DNA of 64,000 bases from an uncultured Phocaeicola sp. (GCA_944320885.1 CALUJE010000004.1:62001-126000), one strand, 5' to 3'; counted from the first letter of the stretch, positions 9,889 to 18,627 are shown. Made by a program: numbers and translations. Notes: generated from the sequence alone by a model not told the origin.

Positions 9889-9976
9889 CGTCTGCTGGGA
9901 GTTAAGGCCCAGCGTACTGGCGACCAAGGCTCAGCGCGGTGGGAGGCAAGGCTCAGCATGCTGGCGGTTAAGGCTC
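9889..9976. repeat. Four-unit 22-bp tandem array (type B)
   Basis: Four consecutive 22-bp units run at 9889, 9911, 9933 and 9955, each ending in AAGGCTC or AAGGCCC and containing a CTGG or GTGG core (example unit AGCGTACTGGCGACCAAGGC plus TC). Units are 65-80% alike. The same family recurs in reverse orientation at 61163-61250. It lies in the 281-bp gap between the second TlpA-like gene and the ABC ATPase. No RNA or protein product is evident. Confidence 0.85.
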
Positions 9977-9999
9977 TGCACGAGGCAGACCGGTGCGGT

Positions 10000-10034
10000 G
10001 TGCGCCTGCGCACGAATGCAGTGCGCAGGCGCAC
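10000..10034. repeat. Perfect 14-bp GC-rich inverted repeat
   Basis: GTGCGCCTGCGCAC (10000-10013) and its exact reverse complement GTGCGCAGGCGCAC (10021-10034) flank a 7-nt loop. Each arm is itself nearly palindromic, and the arms are 21 bp apart, in register with the 22-bp array just upstream. No T-run follows, so it is not a classical terminator for the upstream gene. It may act as an RNA-stabilising hairpin or a protein site. Confidence 0.8.
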
Positions 10035-10135
10035 GGCAGAGGAGAATCAGATGTGGATGTAATATGCTGATAATTAACCGGATGACTTATGGCATGCGTT
10101 TTGCATGAGATAAGTAAAGCGTTAGAATAAAAACT

Positions 10136-10810
10136 ATGATAAAGACAGAAAACTTACAGAAAGTATTCCGCACGGACGAGGTGGAGACTTGGGCATTGAA
10201 CAATGTGAGCATCGAAGTGAGGCAGGGCGAGTTTGTGGCCATCATGGGCCCTTCGGGATGTGGCAAGTCCACGCTGCTGAACATTCTGGGCCTGCTGGAC
10301 AATCCTACCGGCGGAACGTACAGCCTGAACGGTGTGGAGGTTTCGAAATATACCGAGTCGCAACGCACGAACATCCGCAAGGGGGTGATAGGCTTTGTGT
10401 TTCAGAGCTTCAACCTGATAGACGAACTGAATGTGTATGAGAACATCGAGCTGCCGCTGCTCTATATGGGTGTGCCGGCATCCGAACGGAAGAAGAAGGT
10501 GGAGGAGGCAATGCGGCGCATGGACATTTCGCACCGTGCCAAGCACTTCCCGCAACAGCTCTCGGGCGGACAGCAGCAGCGTGTGGCCATAGCCCGTGCC
10601 GTAGTGGCCGGTCCGAAACTGATTCTGGCCGATGAGCCTACGGGTAACCTCGACTCGAAAAACGGTAAGGAGGTGATGACCCTGCTGAGCGAGCTGCACA
10701 AGGACGGAACCACCATCGTCATGGTGACTCACTCGAAACACGATGCCGGATATGCCGACCGCATCATCAACCTGTTCGACGGTGAAGTGGTGACCGAAGA
10801 AACGGTGTGA
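10136..10810 (+). CDS. ABC transporter ATP-binding protein, LolD/MacB type
   Basis: A 224-residue ATPase subunit. All nucleotide-binding motifs are present: Walker [10 protein letters not shown] (38-46), Q-loop Gln90, signature LSGGQ (142-146), Walker B LILADEP (162-168) and switch histidine His199. Length and the motif set match the LolD/FtsE/MacB-ATPase group that drives FtsX-type permeases by mechanotransmission. The most likely partners are the three permeases at 1-5333, although two TlpA-like genes and a repeat array lie between. It faces the inner side of the cytoplasmic membrane. The gene itself is certain; the assignment to those permeases is inferred from proximity. Confidence 0.93.
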   Translation: MIKTENLQKVFRTDEVETWALNNVSIEVRQGEFVAIMGPSGCGKSTLLNILGLLDNPTGGTYSLNGVEVSKYTESQRTNIRKGVIGFVFQSFNLIDELNVYENIELPLLYMGVPASERKKKVEEAMRRMDISHRAKHFPQQLSGGQQQRVAIARAVVAGPKLILADEPTGNLDSKNGKEVMTLLSELHKDGTTIVMVTHSKHDAGYADRIINLFDGEVVTEETV

Positions 10811-10980
10811 CATACCTTCTGCCGCAGAAATACATTTTCCTCATAATAAAGTTGAAGAACGCTGAAAGGAGTTGTCGCCTGTGCATGGGCGAGGGCTCCC
10901 TTCAGCTCTTGTATGCCGTTCTCATTCCAGACAGAGCTCCTTAATCAGAATCTCGTCTTCGAGGTCGTTGCAGCGTGCCG

Positions 10981-11454
10981 CTACATGATGCCGAGCAGCA
11001 TCCGTCCGGCGATGATGATGCCCAGTGTCAGGACGCAGGCCACTGCTATCCGGCTTACCGGAGGCGAGGGTGGGAGTACGTCGAGACTGGTCACCCGGGT
11101 ATGGCAGAGGCGGTCGCCCAGGCGTTTGCCGTCGGTACTGAAAAGCAGTACGATGGCCTCTACAGGACTGATGCACAGGAGGACGAGATTCCGCACTATA
11201 CAGTCGCGCAGCGAGGGCATGAGTCCCGTATGTTCATCGGCTACCCTGATATTCATGAGCCGTCGGCCCGGACTGGCTCCGGCAAAGCAGTCGCGGCACA
11301 CCAGATAGGTGCATTGCAGCGAGGTAGAGAGTGAGAGCCATCCCGCAATGTGCAGCCGGATGGGAGTCATGTGCCCGATGATATAGAGCACCAGTGCTGA
11401 GGCCAGCATATCGATAATCCATGCAAGGGCCCTTCTTTTGGTCAAGTCGTTCAT
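10981..11454 (-). CDS. RDD family membrane protein
   Basis: A 157-residue protein from the ATG at 11454; the frame runs 31 codons further upstream, but those residues look non-coding and the RDD domain begins right after this start (MNDLTKRRALAWIIDMLA). Conserved RDD features are the Arg/Asp pair in the first helix, the GASPGRRLMNIRV loop, and GKRLGDRLCHTRV. Four hydrophobic segments are visible (about residues 11-30, 34-52, 90-110 and 130-150). RDD proteins are small membrane proteins, a few acting as ion transporters; no specific role can be given. It is transcribed opposite to its neighbours. Confidence 0.8.
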   Translation of the reverse strand: MNDLTKRRALAWIIDMLASALVLYIIGHMTPIRLHIAGWLSLSTSLQCTYLVCRDCFAGASPGRRLMNIRVADEHTGLMPSLRDCIVRNLVLLCISPVEAIVLLFSTDGKRLGDRLCHTRVTSLDVLPPSPPVSRIAVACVLTLGIIIAGRMLLGIM

Positions 11455-11619
11455 ACCGGTATGTTTGGCTTCAAATATAGGCATTTCCCGCTTATCGGCA
11501 TAGAGGTGAGGCCTTCTTCTTTTGCCGGAATGCATATAGTGCCGCACAATCCCGGCAGAATATTTGCGTGCATGGCCGAAAGCGCTTACATTTACCGATT
11601 ATATAATCTTTTAAACAGT

Positions 11620-11973
11620 ATGAATATGGAAGCGGAAAAACATATCCCCGACTGGGCAATGGAACTGAACTGTGCCATCACCGTATGCGACAGTGAAGGC
11701 TACATTCTCTACATGAACGAGAAATCGAGAGAGACGTACCGGAAGCACGGAAACCTCATAGGCAAGAACCTGATGGAGTGTCACAACGAACGCTCGAAGG
11801 CCATCATCCGCCACCTGCTCGAAACCGGCGGACAAAACGCCTATACCATCGAGAAGGAAGGTCTGCACAAGATGATATACCAGAGTGCCTGGAAGGAAAA
11901 CGGCGTGGTGAAGGGACTTTGCGAAATTTCAATGGTTATCCCTGCCGAGATGCCGCATTATGTGCGGAAATAA
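11620..11973 (+). CDS. Small PAS-domain protein
   Basis: A 117-residue cytoplasmic protein consisting almost entirely of one PAS domain (about residues 15-105): AITVCDSEGYILYMNEKS, then NLIGKNLMECHNE. The ATG at 11620 is preferred over the far-upstream in-frame start at 11461, whose extra 53 residues overlap the start region of the divergent RDD gene. A near-consensus -7 element (AATATTTG, about 11569-11576) precedes it. With no output domain it would act as a stand-alone sensor or ligand-binding module. Partner unknown. Confidence 0.75.
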   Translation: MNMEAEKHIPDWAMELNCAITVCDSEGYILYMNEKSRETYRKHGNLIGKNLMECHNERSKAIIRHLLETGGQNAYTIEKEGLHKMIYQSAWKENGVVKGLCEISMVIPAEMPHYVRK

Positions 11974-12045
11974 GAAGCTTGTTAATGGACCCATATGGGA
12001 CTAAGAACAATCTCTAATAGAGATTTTCTATTTGTAAAGAATAAT

Positions 12046-12088
12046 CATACCACAAACATGTGTAATTGATAACATTGTTTGTGGTATG
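12046..12088. terminator. Probable bidirectional terminator hairpin
   Basis: Perfect 13-bp arms, CATACCACAAACA (12046-12058) and TGTTTGTGGTATG (12076-12088), with a 17-nt loop, lie between the convergent PAS and pdxB genes; a T-rich tract follows on the plus strand (about 12099-12116). A second small hairpin (AATCTCT/AGAGATT, 12009-12025) lies just before it. The stem is AT-rich, so strength is uncertain. Confidence 0.55.
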
Positions 12089-12158
12089 TTGGGTCTGTTC
12101 TTTTTCTATTTTTTTTCGCTTGCCGACGTCTATTCGATGGGCATCGTGAAGTTCTCCA

Positions 12159-13229
12159 TCAGACGTCACATGATGATGTAGTGCCGTGTGGCAGCTCCAT
12201 GCGGTAGGCCGTTGCCTCGCGGCGGTAGAAGTAGTTGTTGCGCAGCGCCTCGAACTGTTCGGGGTGTGCCTTCAGCATGCGGCTGTCGGTGGCCGGACTG
12301 TATATCTGCAACAGGGCGTCGGCTTCGGATGCGGCACGTATCACGCTGCATGCCGGTGCGGGCGGCTCGATGCGGAACGTTTCGGGCAGACCGAAGAAAC
12401 GGCAGAATGCCTGAAGCGCCATGCGGGTGGCGTTGGCCTTTCCGTCGGCCGAGTATCCGGCTATGTGGGGCGTACCTATGGCCACACGTTCCAGCAGGCG
12501 GAGGTCGATGTCGGGCTCATGCTCCCATACGTCTATCACCGCGTCGCTCACCTGTCCGCATTCAAGGGCACGGAGCAGGGCGGAATTGCTCACCACTTCA
12601 CCGCGCGAGGTGTTGATGATGACAGGCTTCCGCAGCAGCGAGCCGAAAAATGCCTCGTCGGCCAGATGCAGGGTGGCGTGCGCCCCCTCCCTGGTAAGCG
12701 GAGTGTGGAAGGTGATGACGTCGCACTGCCGGGCCAGTTCGTCGAGCGCACAGAACCCTTCGGGCCCTTCGGCTTCGGCACGCGGAGGGTCGCACAGCAG
12801 CACGCGCATGCCCAGATGGCGGCCCACACGCGCCACGCGGCTTCCCACATGGCCCACACCCACCACGCCCAGACAGGCATCCGGCAGGCGCAGTCCCCGT
12901 TCGCGCGCAAGTACGAGCAGGGCCGAGTGCACGTACTGCTCCACGCCTCCTGAGTTGCATCCCGGAGCGTTGGCCCAGCGGATGCCCGCCTCACGGCACC
13001 AGGCAGTGTCAATATGGTCGAAACCGATGGTGGCGGTAGCGATGAACTTCACACGGCTGCCTTCGAGCAGCGCACGGTCGCACCGTGTACGGGTGCGCAC
13101 AAACAGGGCGTCGGCGTCATGCACCAGCTCGGGGGTAAAACTCCCGCCTGCGGCATACACCACTTCGTCGGCAAGGCTCTCTATAATGCCTTGCATGTAT
13201 GGTATTTTTTCGTCAACAATAACTTTCAT
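12159..13229 (-). CDS. pdxB: 4-phosphoerythronate dehydrogenase
   Basis: A 356-residue D-2-hydroxyacid dehydrogenase of the PdxB group, which oxidises 4-phospho-D-erythronate with NAD in pyridoxal 5'-phosphate synthesis. The ATG at 13229 gives the family N-terminus MKVIVDEKIPYM; the open frame continues 9 codons further. The Rossmann motif GVVGVGHVGSRVA follows a typical N-terminal half, then come the catalytic Arg region (INTSRGEVV) and the histidine region (GTPHIAGYSADGK). The C-terminal dimerisation domain specific to PdxB follows. It is a single gene, with convergent and divergent neighbours of unrelated function. Confidence 0.92.
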   Translation of the reverse strand: MKVIVDEKIPYMQGIIESLADEVVYAAGGSFTPELVHDADALFVRTRTRCDRALLEGSRVKFIATATIGFDHIDTAWCREAGIRWANAPGCNSGGVEQYVHSALLVLARERGLRLPDACLGVVGVGHVGSRVARVGRHLGMRVLLCDPPRAEAEGPEGFCALDELARQCDVITFHTPLTREGAHATLHLADEAFFGSLLRKPVIINTSRGEVVSNSALLRALECGQVSDAVIDVWEHEPDIDLRLLERVAIGTPHIAGYSADGKANATRMALQAFCRFFGLPETFRIEPPAPACSVIRAASEADALLQIYSPATDSRMLKAHPEQFEALRNNYFYRREATAYRMELPHGTTSSCDV

Positions 13230-13346
13230 GGGCTTAAAATGTCTAGTTAGGGGCAAAGTTATTCACTTTTATTTATAATTAGTATTGCAAGTTCGGCAAG
13301 AATATCTATTTTTGTGAGCAGAAACAGAAAACAATATAATAAGGTT

Positions 13347-13952
13347 ATGACATTCACTGAACTTTGTAATCCCATTTTTGTGCAGTCAATAAACGACTAT
13401 CACAAGACGGACAATGTGGATACCCCTATAAACAATCCGTACGAACTGAAAACAATCGAATACTACCTGTATCTGAAAAACTGGATTGATACGGTACAGT
13501 GGCATTTCGAAGACATCATACGCGACCCGAACATCGATCCGGCAGCTGCCCTCGTGCTCAAACGCCGCATCGACAAGAGCAATCAGGACCGTACCGACCT
13601 GGTGGAACTCATCGACAGCTATTTCCTCGACAAGTATAAGGACGTGAAACCCGCTGCCGACGCCACCATCAATACCGAAAGTCCGGCATGGGCCATCGAC
13701 CGCCTCTCTATCCTTGCGCTGAAGATATACCACATGCGTCAGGAAGTGGAGCGTACCGACGTGAGCCCCGAGCACCACGCACAGTGCCAGCAGAAGCTCA
13801 ACGTGCTGCTCGAACAGCAGAAAGACCTCTCTTCGGCCATCGACCAGCTGATTGCCGACATCGAGGCCGGACGCAAATATATGAAGGTGTATAAACAGAT
13901 GAAGATGTATAATGACCCGGAACTGAACCCGGTGCTCTACGGAAAGAAATAA
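13347..13952 (+). CDS. DUF4254 domain protein
   Basis: A 201-residue soluble, mostly alpha-helical protein matching the DUF4254 family, which in Bacteroidales is usually found next to glycosyltransferases. The ATG at 13347 is preferred to the GTG at 13314. No signal peptide or catalytic motif is recognised; charged helices dominate. It ends 9 bp before the GT9 gene and heads a run of envelope-glycolipid genes (13347-17435), so a role in lipopolysaccharide core synthesis is inferred from context only. Confidence 0.8.
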   Translation: MTFTELCNPIFVQSINDYHKTDNVDTPINNPYELKTIEYYLYLKNWIDTVQWHFEDIIRDPNIDPAAALVLKRRIDKSNQDRTDLVELIDSYFLDKYKDVKPAADATINTESPAWAIDRLSILALKIYHMRQEVERTDVSPEHHAQCQQKLNVLLEQQKDLSSAIDQLIADIEAGRKYMKVYKQMKMYNDPELNPVLYGKK

Positions 13953-13961
13953 GACTGCTTT

Positions 13962-15008
13962 TTGAAACGCTTGTTAGTCATACGGTTTTCGGCAATAGGC
14001 GACGTGGCGATGATGGTGCCCGTCGTCTGTTCGTGTGCATGCCAGAACCCTCAGCTTCGCATTACGGTGCTGAGCCGGGAGTTCATGCGCCCGCTTTTCG
14101 CACAGATGCCACCGAACGTGGATTTCATTGCGGCCGACCTCAAGGGACGGCACAAGGGAGTGGCCGGACTGACCCGCCTCTTCCGTGAGCTGCGCGCGAT
14201 GCGCTTTGATGCGGTGGCCGACATGCACGACGTGCTGCGGACCAAATACCTGCGCGTGCTGTTCCGTGCGTGCGGCGTGAAGACCGCCTGCATCGACAAG
14301 GGACGCAAGGGCAAGAAACAGCTTACCGATGCCATCGAAAAGAAACTGGTGCAGCAGAAGACTTCGTTCGAACGCTATACCGACGTGCTCCGCGCGCTGG
14401 GCATCGGCGTGAACCCGGACTTCCGCTCCATATTCGGCAACGGCAGGGGAGACCTTGCACGGGTATCTGCCGTGACCGGAGAAAAAGGTACCGACCGCTG
14501 GATTGGCATAGCTCCTTTTGCGGCGCACAAGGGAAAGATATATCCCGCCGAACGCATGGAGAAGGTTATCGGCATACTGAGCCGTATGGACCGCTGCCGC
14601 ATATTCCTCTTCGGAGCGGGAAACGCAGAAAGGGAAATACTCGAAAAATGGGAAAAGCAATACAATAATACATGTTCGCTTGCCGGTAAACTGAAACTGG
14701 ATACCGAACTCATTGTGATGAGCCACCTCGACGTGATGCTCTCAATGGATTCGGCCAACATGCATCTGGCCTCGATGGTGGCTACGCCCGTGCTCTCCAT
14801 ATGGGGAGCCACACACCCCTTTGCCGGATTCATGGGATGGAACCAGCCTGCCGGAAATGCCATACAGATGGATATGTCATGCCGTCCGTGCTCCATCTAC
14901 GGAAACCGTCCGTGCATGCGCGAAGACTATGCGTGCATGAATATGATAGAACCGGAACGTGTGGCTGAGCGTGTGAAACAACTAATCGATAAAAACAACC
15001 TAGTATGA
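13962..15008 (+). CDS. Glycosyltransferase family 9 (heptosyltransferase-like)
   Basis: A 348-residue GT9 enzyme with a TTG start at 13962, chosen because the family N-terminus begins exactly there (MKRLLVIRFSAIGDV). Conserved GT9 features are IRFSAIGDVAM at the start, and in the C-terminal nucleotide-sugar domain the IGIAPFAAHKGKIYPAERM block and MLSMDSANMHLASMVATPVLSIWGATHP. GT9 enzymes add heptose or similar sugars to the LPS inner core at the cytoplasmic face of the inner membrane. It overlaps the next gene by 4 bp (ATGA), indicating translational coupling. Confidence 0.9.
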   Translation: MKRLLVIRFSAIGDVAMMVPVVCSCACQNPQLRITVLSREFMRPLFAQMPPNVDFIAADLKGRHKGVAGLTRLFRELRAMRFDAVADMHDVLRTKYLRVLFRACGVKTACIDKGRKGKKQLTDAIEKKLVQQKTSFERYTDVLRALGIGVNPDFRSIFGNGRGDLARVSAVTGEKGTDRWIGIAPFAAHKGKIYPAERMEKVIGILSRMDRCRIFLFGAGNAEREILEKWEKQYNNTCSLAGKLKLDTELIVMSHLDVMLSMDSANMHLASMVATPVLSIWGATHPFAGFMGWNQPAGNAIQMDMSCRPCSIYGNRPCMREDYACMNMIEPERVAERVKQLIDKNNLV

Positions 15009-15754
15009 AAGTTATTATTCATCCCGAATATCGTTTCTTGACTGATTTTATCTATCAGCTTCCGAATACTTTTTACACTACCGGCAATCTGCTGTACAAG
15101 GGAAGGAATACGGTAAAGCGATACGAGGTGGATGGAGTGTCGGTGGTTGCCAAGAAATACAAGCATCCTAACCTGGTGCAGCGCATTGCCTATACGTTCT
15201 TTAAAAAATCAAAGACCAGACGGGCCTACGAGTATGCGGCACGCCTGCGCGAACTGGGTATCGAATCGCCGCACGAGGTGGCGTATATCGAGATTAAACG
15301 GCACGGACTTTTTACCATCGGATTTTTCCTGTCGCTCAACTGCGACTACGAGCCTACCAGCAATGCCCTCTCGACCGACAACTTCGATCATGAGCTGGCC
15401 AACGAGCTTGCCATGTTTCTCGTTGAACTGCATACCAAGGGAGTGCTGCACGGCGACCTGAATCTGACCAACATACTTTATCATATTGACGAAAACGGAA
15501 AGTATCACTTCGTGCTGATTGATACCAACCGCTCGGTGTTCAAGCAACCTACCCACGAGGAGTGCCTTGATAACCTGAAACGCATTACGCACAAGCGTGA
15601 ACTGCTGGTGTGTATCATCTCACTTTACGCACGGCAACGCGGATGGGACCCCGACAAGACCGTACAGGCAGTCATCCGTCAGCTGGAGCGATTCGAAGGC
15701 TACCGGCGCGTGAAACGCATATTTCAGGACTTGCTCGGAATAAGGCATAATTAA
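15005..15754 (+). CDS. Kdo-kinase-like / LPS kinase family protein
   Basis: A 249-residue protein with the fold signature of the lipopolysaccharide kinase (InaA/WaaP/KdkA) family. The catalytic loop HGDLNLTN lies at 149-156 (catalytic Asp151), and the metal-binding aspartate of the DFG-like motif is in LIDTNRS (Asp173). A lysine pair near residues 50-51 (VVAKKYK) is a candidate ATP-anchoring site. Such enzymes phosphorylate Kdo or heptose in the LPS inner core. Tight coupling to the GT9 gene upstream and an LpxL-like gene 10 bp downstream supports that role. The exact acceptor sugar cannot be read from sequence. Confidence 0.85.
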   Translation: MKVIIHPEYRFLTDFIYQLPNTFYTTGNLLYKGRNTVKRYEVDGVSVVAKKYKHPNLVQRIAYTFFKKSKTRRAYEYAARLRELGIESPHEVAYIEIKRHGLFTIGFFLSLNCDYEPTSNALSTDNFDHELANELAMFLVELHTKGVLHGDLNLTNILYHIDENGKYHFVLIDTNRSVFKQPTHEECLDNLKRITHKRELLVCIISLYARQRGWDPDKTVQAVIRQLERFEGYRRVKRIFQDLLGIRHN

Positions 15755-15764
15755 CCGCTGGCCT

Positions 15765-16679
15765 ATGAAACTGCTTTATTATTTGTTTTATGCAGGGTGG
15801 TACCTGCTCTCGCTGTTGCCTTTCTGGCTGCTGTACCTCATTTCCGACGGCTTGTATTACCTGCTCTATCACGTGGTGCGCTACCGCCGCAGGGTGGTGC
15901 GGAAAAACCTCGTGAACTCGTTCCCCGAAAAGTCGGAGGCCGAGATTGTGCGCATCGAAAAGGAGTTTTACGCCTTCTTCTGTGACTGTGCGGTAGAGAC
16001 CATCAAGCAGTTCTCCATGTCGGAGGCCGAGATGAAACGCCGCATGACCTTTACCGGCATTGACGAGCTGCAGCGTGACATGCGCGAGCGCGGAACCAAC
16101 TTTGCCTTTATCTATCTGGGGCACTACTGCAACTGGGAATGGATTGCCTCGATGGCTTCTGTGGTCGACAAGGACATCATGTGCGGACAGATATACCATC
16201 CGCTCTACAACAAGGCGTTCGACAGGCTCTTTCTCGACCTGCGCAGCCGTTACGGAGGGGTGTGCATCCCCATGAAGGAAACCCTGCGCCGCATCATTGA
16301 GTGGAAACGCGAGAAGCGGAACGTGGTCATCGGGTTCATCTCCGACCAGGCACCGAAGTGGAACAGCATCCATCATTTTACTCCCTTCCTCAATCAGGAC
16401 ACCCCCGTGTTTATCGGAACCGAGAAGATAGGACGGCAGGTGAACGCCGTAATCTACTTTGCCGATGTGACGCGTCCCCGCCGCGGATACTACGAGTGCC
16501 GCCTGTACCGCATGGTAGACGACGTGAACGCCCTGAAGGAGTTTGAAGTGACCGATATCTATATGCAGCATCTGGAGGTCATGATACGCCGTGCGCCGCA
16601 ATACTGGCTCTGGTCGCACAACCGCTGGAAACGTACGCGCCAGGAATGGGAACGACGCATGCAGGCTGCCAGTCATTAA
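15765..16679 (+). CDS. Lipid A acyltransferase (LpxL/HtrB-like)
   Basis: A 304-residue member of the lysophospholipid acyltransferase superfamily, HtrB/LpxL branch. One N-terminal membrane segment (about residues 8-32) anchors it. The catalytic HX4E motif is HYCNWE with His120 and Glu125. The family adds a secondary acyl chain to lipid A at the inner membrane, using acyl-ACP. Its place directly after the GT9 and Kdo-kinase-like genes fits lipid A/core assembly. Length is close to the E. coli enzymes. Acyl-chain preference cannot be inferred. Confidence 0.88.
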   Translation: MKLLYYLFYAGWYLLSLLPFWLLYLISDGLYYLLYHVVRYRRRVVRKNLVNSFPEKSEAEIVRIEKEFYAFFCDCAVETIKQFSMSEAEMKRRMTFTGIDELQRDMRERGTNFAFIYLGHYCNWEWIASMASVVDKDIMCGQIYHPLYNKAFDRLFLDLRSRYGGVCIPMKETLRRIIEWKREKRNVVIGFISDQAPKWNSIHHFTPFLNQDTPVFIGTEKIGRQVNAVIYFADVTRPRRGYYECRLYRMVDDVNALKEFEVTDIYMQHLEVMIRRAPQYWLWSHNRWKRTRQEWERRMQAASH

Positions 16680-16694
16680 TTCATAACACACATC

Positions 16695-17435
16695 ATGCAA
16701 ACAAGTATTCTTGCAGCCGACAAAGATCCGATGGGGGCTGCCATTGCCGATTATTTTGAAACCGGAAAGGCCGGCACGCTGCGTGTCTTTTCCTCACAGT
16801 TTGACGAAGACGAAATACCCGTGCGCGAACTTTTCCGCACTTACGGACGCATGCCCGCACTGGAACAGAAGGCGCTGCAACTGGCCGCCGGAAACATTCT
16901 TGATGTGGGTGCCGGAAGCGGATGCCACTCGCTGGCGCTCCAGCAGATGGACAAGACGGTAACGGCCATCGACATATCGCTCCGTTCGGTAGAGGTGATG
17001 CAGAAAAGAGGTGTGCGCAGTGCGCAGGCCGTCAACCTGTTTGACCCATCCCTTACCGGACGTTTCGACACCGTGCTCATGCTGATGAACGGCTCCGGCA
17101 TCATCGGCAGGCTCGACAACATGCCGCTCTTCTTCCGCCGGATGAGGGAACTGCTTGCCGACAACGGTTGTGTGCTGATGGATTCGAGCGACCTGAGCTA
17201 TCTGCTCGAGGACGAAAACGGAGAGGTGCTCATCGACCTGGCTGCCGACTATTACGGACAGGTGGACTTCTGCATGCAGTATCGGGATGTCAGGGGAGAC
17301 AGTTTCGACTGGCTCTATGTCGACTTCGACACCCTGTCGCTCTATGCCGAACGCAACGGTTTCCGTGCCGAACTGGTGGCCGAAGGCAAGCATTATGATT
17401 ATCTGGCACGCCTCACGCCGGTGAAACCGGAATGA
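16695..17435 (+). CDS. Class I SAM-dependent methyltransferase
   Basis: A 246-residue soluble protein with a Rossmann-type SAM-binding site: motif I ILDVGAGSGCHSLAL (about 68-82), the acidic residue after strand 2 in VTAIDIS (about 92-98), and motif IV-like region FDTVLMLMNGSGI. A C-terminal half of about 100 residues may bind substrate. It begins 15 bp after the acyltransferase gene and probably belongs to the same transcript. The substrate is unknown; modification of a sugar, lipid or small molecule is possible. Confidence 0.82.
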   Translation: MQTSILAADKDPMGAAIADYFETGKAGTLRVFSSQFDEDEIPVRELFRTYGRMPALEQKALQLAAGNILDVGAGSGCHSLALQQMDKTVTAIDISLRSVEVMQKRGVRSAQAVNLFDPSLTGRFDTVLMLMNGSGIIGRLDNMPLFFRRMRELLADNGCVLMDSSDLSYLLEDENGEVLIDLAADYYGQVDFCMQYRDVRGDSFDWLYVDFDTLSLYAERNGFRAELVAEGKHYDYLARLTPVKPE

Positions 17436-17515
17436 TATGCGGAGGGAAAACTTTTCTGTGAAAGGATGCCGCCAGGGATTCATGTAAGGCCATGCCTGAG
17501 AAAACTTCATGACTT

Positions 17516-17549
17516 TTTGCAGGATGGTGCGGTATATTTATTAATTTTG
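17516..17549 (+). promoter_or_regulatory. Bacteroides-type promoter before the GT90 gene
   Basis: TAATTTTG at 17542-17549 matches the -7 consensus; TTTG at 17516-17519 is a possible -33 box with a slightly long 22-bp spacer. It lies in the 169-bp gap before the GT90 gene, suggesting that gene is transcribed separately from the 13347-17435 run. Confidence 0.55.
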
Positions 17550-17604
17550 CATAATAAATATTTAGACTCTCTTACATAATCTTACTAAAGACATTGTTGA
17601 ACAG

Positions 17605-18606
17605 ATGAAAACCAACAAGCTTTTCTATATTCTTCACAGCGGGAAAAAGAACAAGCTGCTTTACTACATGCAGAACTATGTGCAGTTGGCCATACCCCGT
17701 GCATGGTTCAGAATGAGACTGAAGCATGTGTTTGAGGAAGCCCTTGAACGCCCCGACTATGACTATATCAAAGAGCGGGTGGACTACTATAACAAGCTGG
17801 AGGGCGAAGCGAGCGGCTTTGTATCGAATGCCGAGTCGGTGTGTATCGGGAAGCAGTCCATGTGCCGCCAGAAGGTGTATTTCTTCGACTCGTATATTTA
17901 TACGCGCTGGTTTCCCGAAAACCTGAAATGGAAGCTCTGTCCGGGGGATATCACCTATGTGCCCGAAATTCCGTCGGTGGTGAAGAGCCGCCCCATCGTG
18001 GAGCATAACGAAAATTCGGTGGTGATGAAGCTGAACAAGATACGTCACTTCATCTTTGTGAACGACAGGAAAAGTTTCTCCGAGAAGAAAGACATGGCCG
18101 TATTTCGCGGAAAGGTAGGAGCTCCCGGAACAAAGGAGTATAAGGAAAAACGCTACCGCTTCATGAAGATGTACTGGCAGCATCCCATGTGTGATGCGGG
18201 TGAGATTGCCGGAAAACACAACAATCCGCAGTGGCTTGTGCCCAAGATGACCATCCGTGAGCACCTCGACTATAAGTTTATCCTTGCCATTGAGGGAAAC
18301 GATGTGTCGACCAACCTGAAGTGGGTAATGTCGTCAAACTCGCTCGCCGTGATGCCGCGCCCGTGTTTCGAGACATGGTTCATGGAAGGGAAGCTCATAC
18401 CCAACTATCATTATGTGGAGATAAAAGACGACTTCTCTGACCTGGAGGAGCGGATGAACTACTACATCTCACATCCTGAAGAGGCGCAGGCCATCATTGA
18501 CCATGCGCACGAATTCGTAGCCCAGTTTAAGGATAAGCGCCGCGAACGGCTGATATCACTGCTGGTACTGGGCAAGTATTTTCACAAGACGGGGCAGGTG
18601 TTCTGA
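17605..18606 (+). CDS. Glycosyltransferase family 90 (CAP10/LpsA-like)
   Basis: A 333-residue GT90-type glycosyltransferase related to bacterial lipopolysaccharide A proteins and fungal CAP10. The diagnostic C-terminal block is DYKFILAIEGNDVSTNLKW followed by MSSNSLAVMPRP; an upstream block has AVFRGKVGAPG. No membrane segments or signal peptide are seen, so it acts in the cytoplasm. The family transfers glucose, xylose or similar sugars. Next to the LPS cluster, an outer-core sugar transfer is the simplest role. An array of palindromic repeats follows the stop codon. Confidence 0.87.
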   Translation: MKTNKLFYILHSGKKNKLLYYMQNYVQLAIPRAWFRMRLKHVFEEALERPDYDYIKERVDYYNKLEGEASGFVSNAESVCIGKQSMCRQKVYFFDSYIYTRWFPENLKWKLCPGDITYVPEIPSVVKSRPIVEHNENSVVMKLNKIRHFIFVNDRKSFSEKKDMAVFRGKVGAPGTKEYKEKRYRFMKMYWQHPMCDAGEIAGKHNNPQWLVPKMTIREHLDYKFILAIEGNDVSTNLKWVMSSNSLAVMPRPCFETWFMEGKLIPNYHYVEIKDDFSDLEERMNYYISHPEEAQAIIDHAHEFVAQFKDKRRERLISLLVLGKYFHKTGQVF

Positions 18607-18627
18607 CAGCCCCGTGTACGGATACGG

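Noticed and set aside
9851..10108. An 85-codon frame through the type B array and the hairpin
   Set aside because: Its residues are translation of the 22-bp repeats; a similar peptide (LATKAQR/LATKPQR) arises from the reverse array at 61043-61282. No signal, no homology, and it overlaps non-coding repeats.
11461..11619. N-terminal extension of the PAS protein
   Set aside because: Low-complexity residues that overlap the upstream region of the divergent RDD gene and the probable promoter; the internal ATG is better.
12421..13278. Plus-strand 285-codon frame opposite pdxB
   Set aside because: Rich in Ser, Arg and Pro from the antisense of a GC-rich gene; the minus-strand PdxB is unambiguous.
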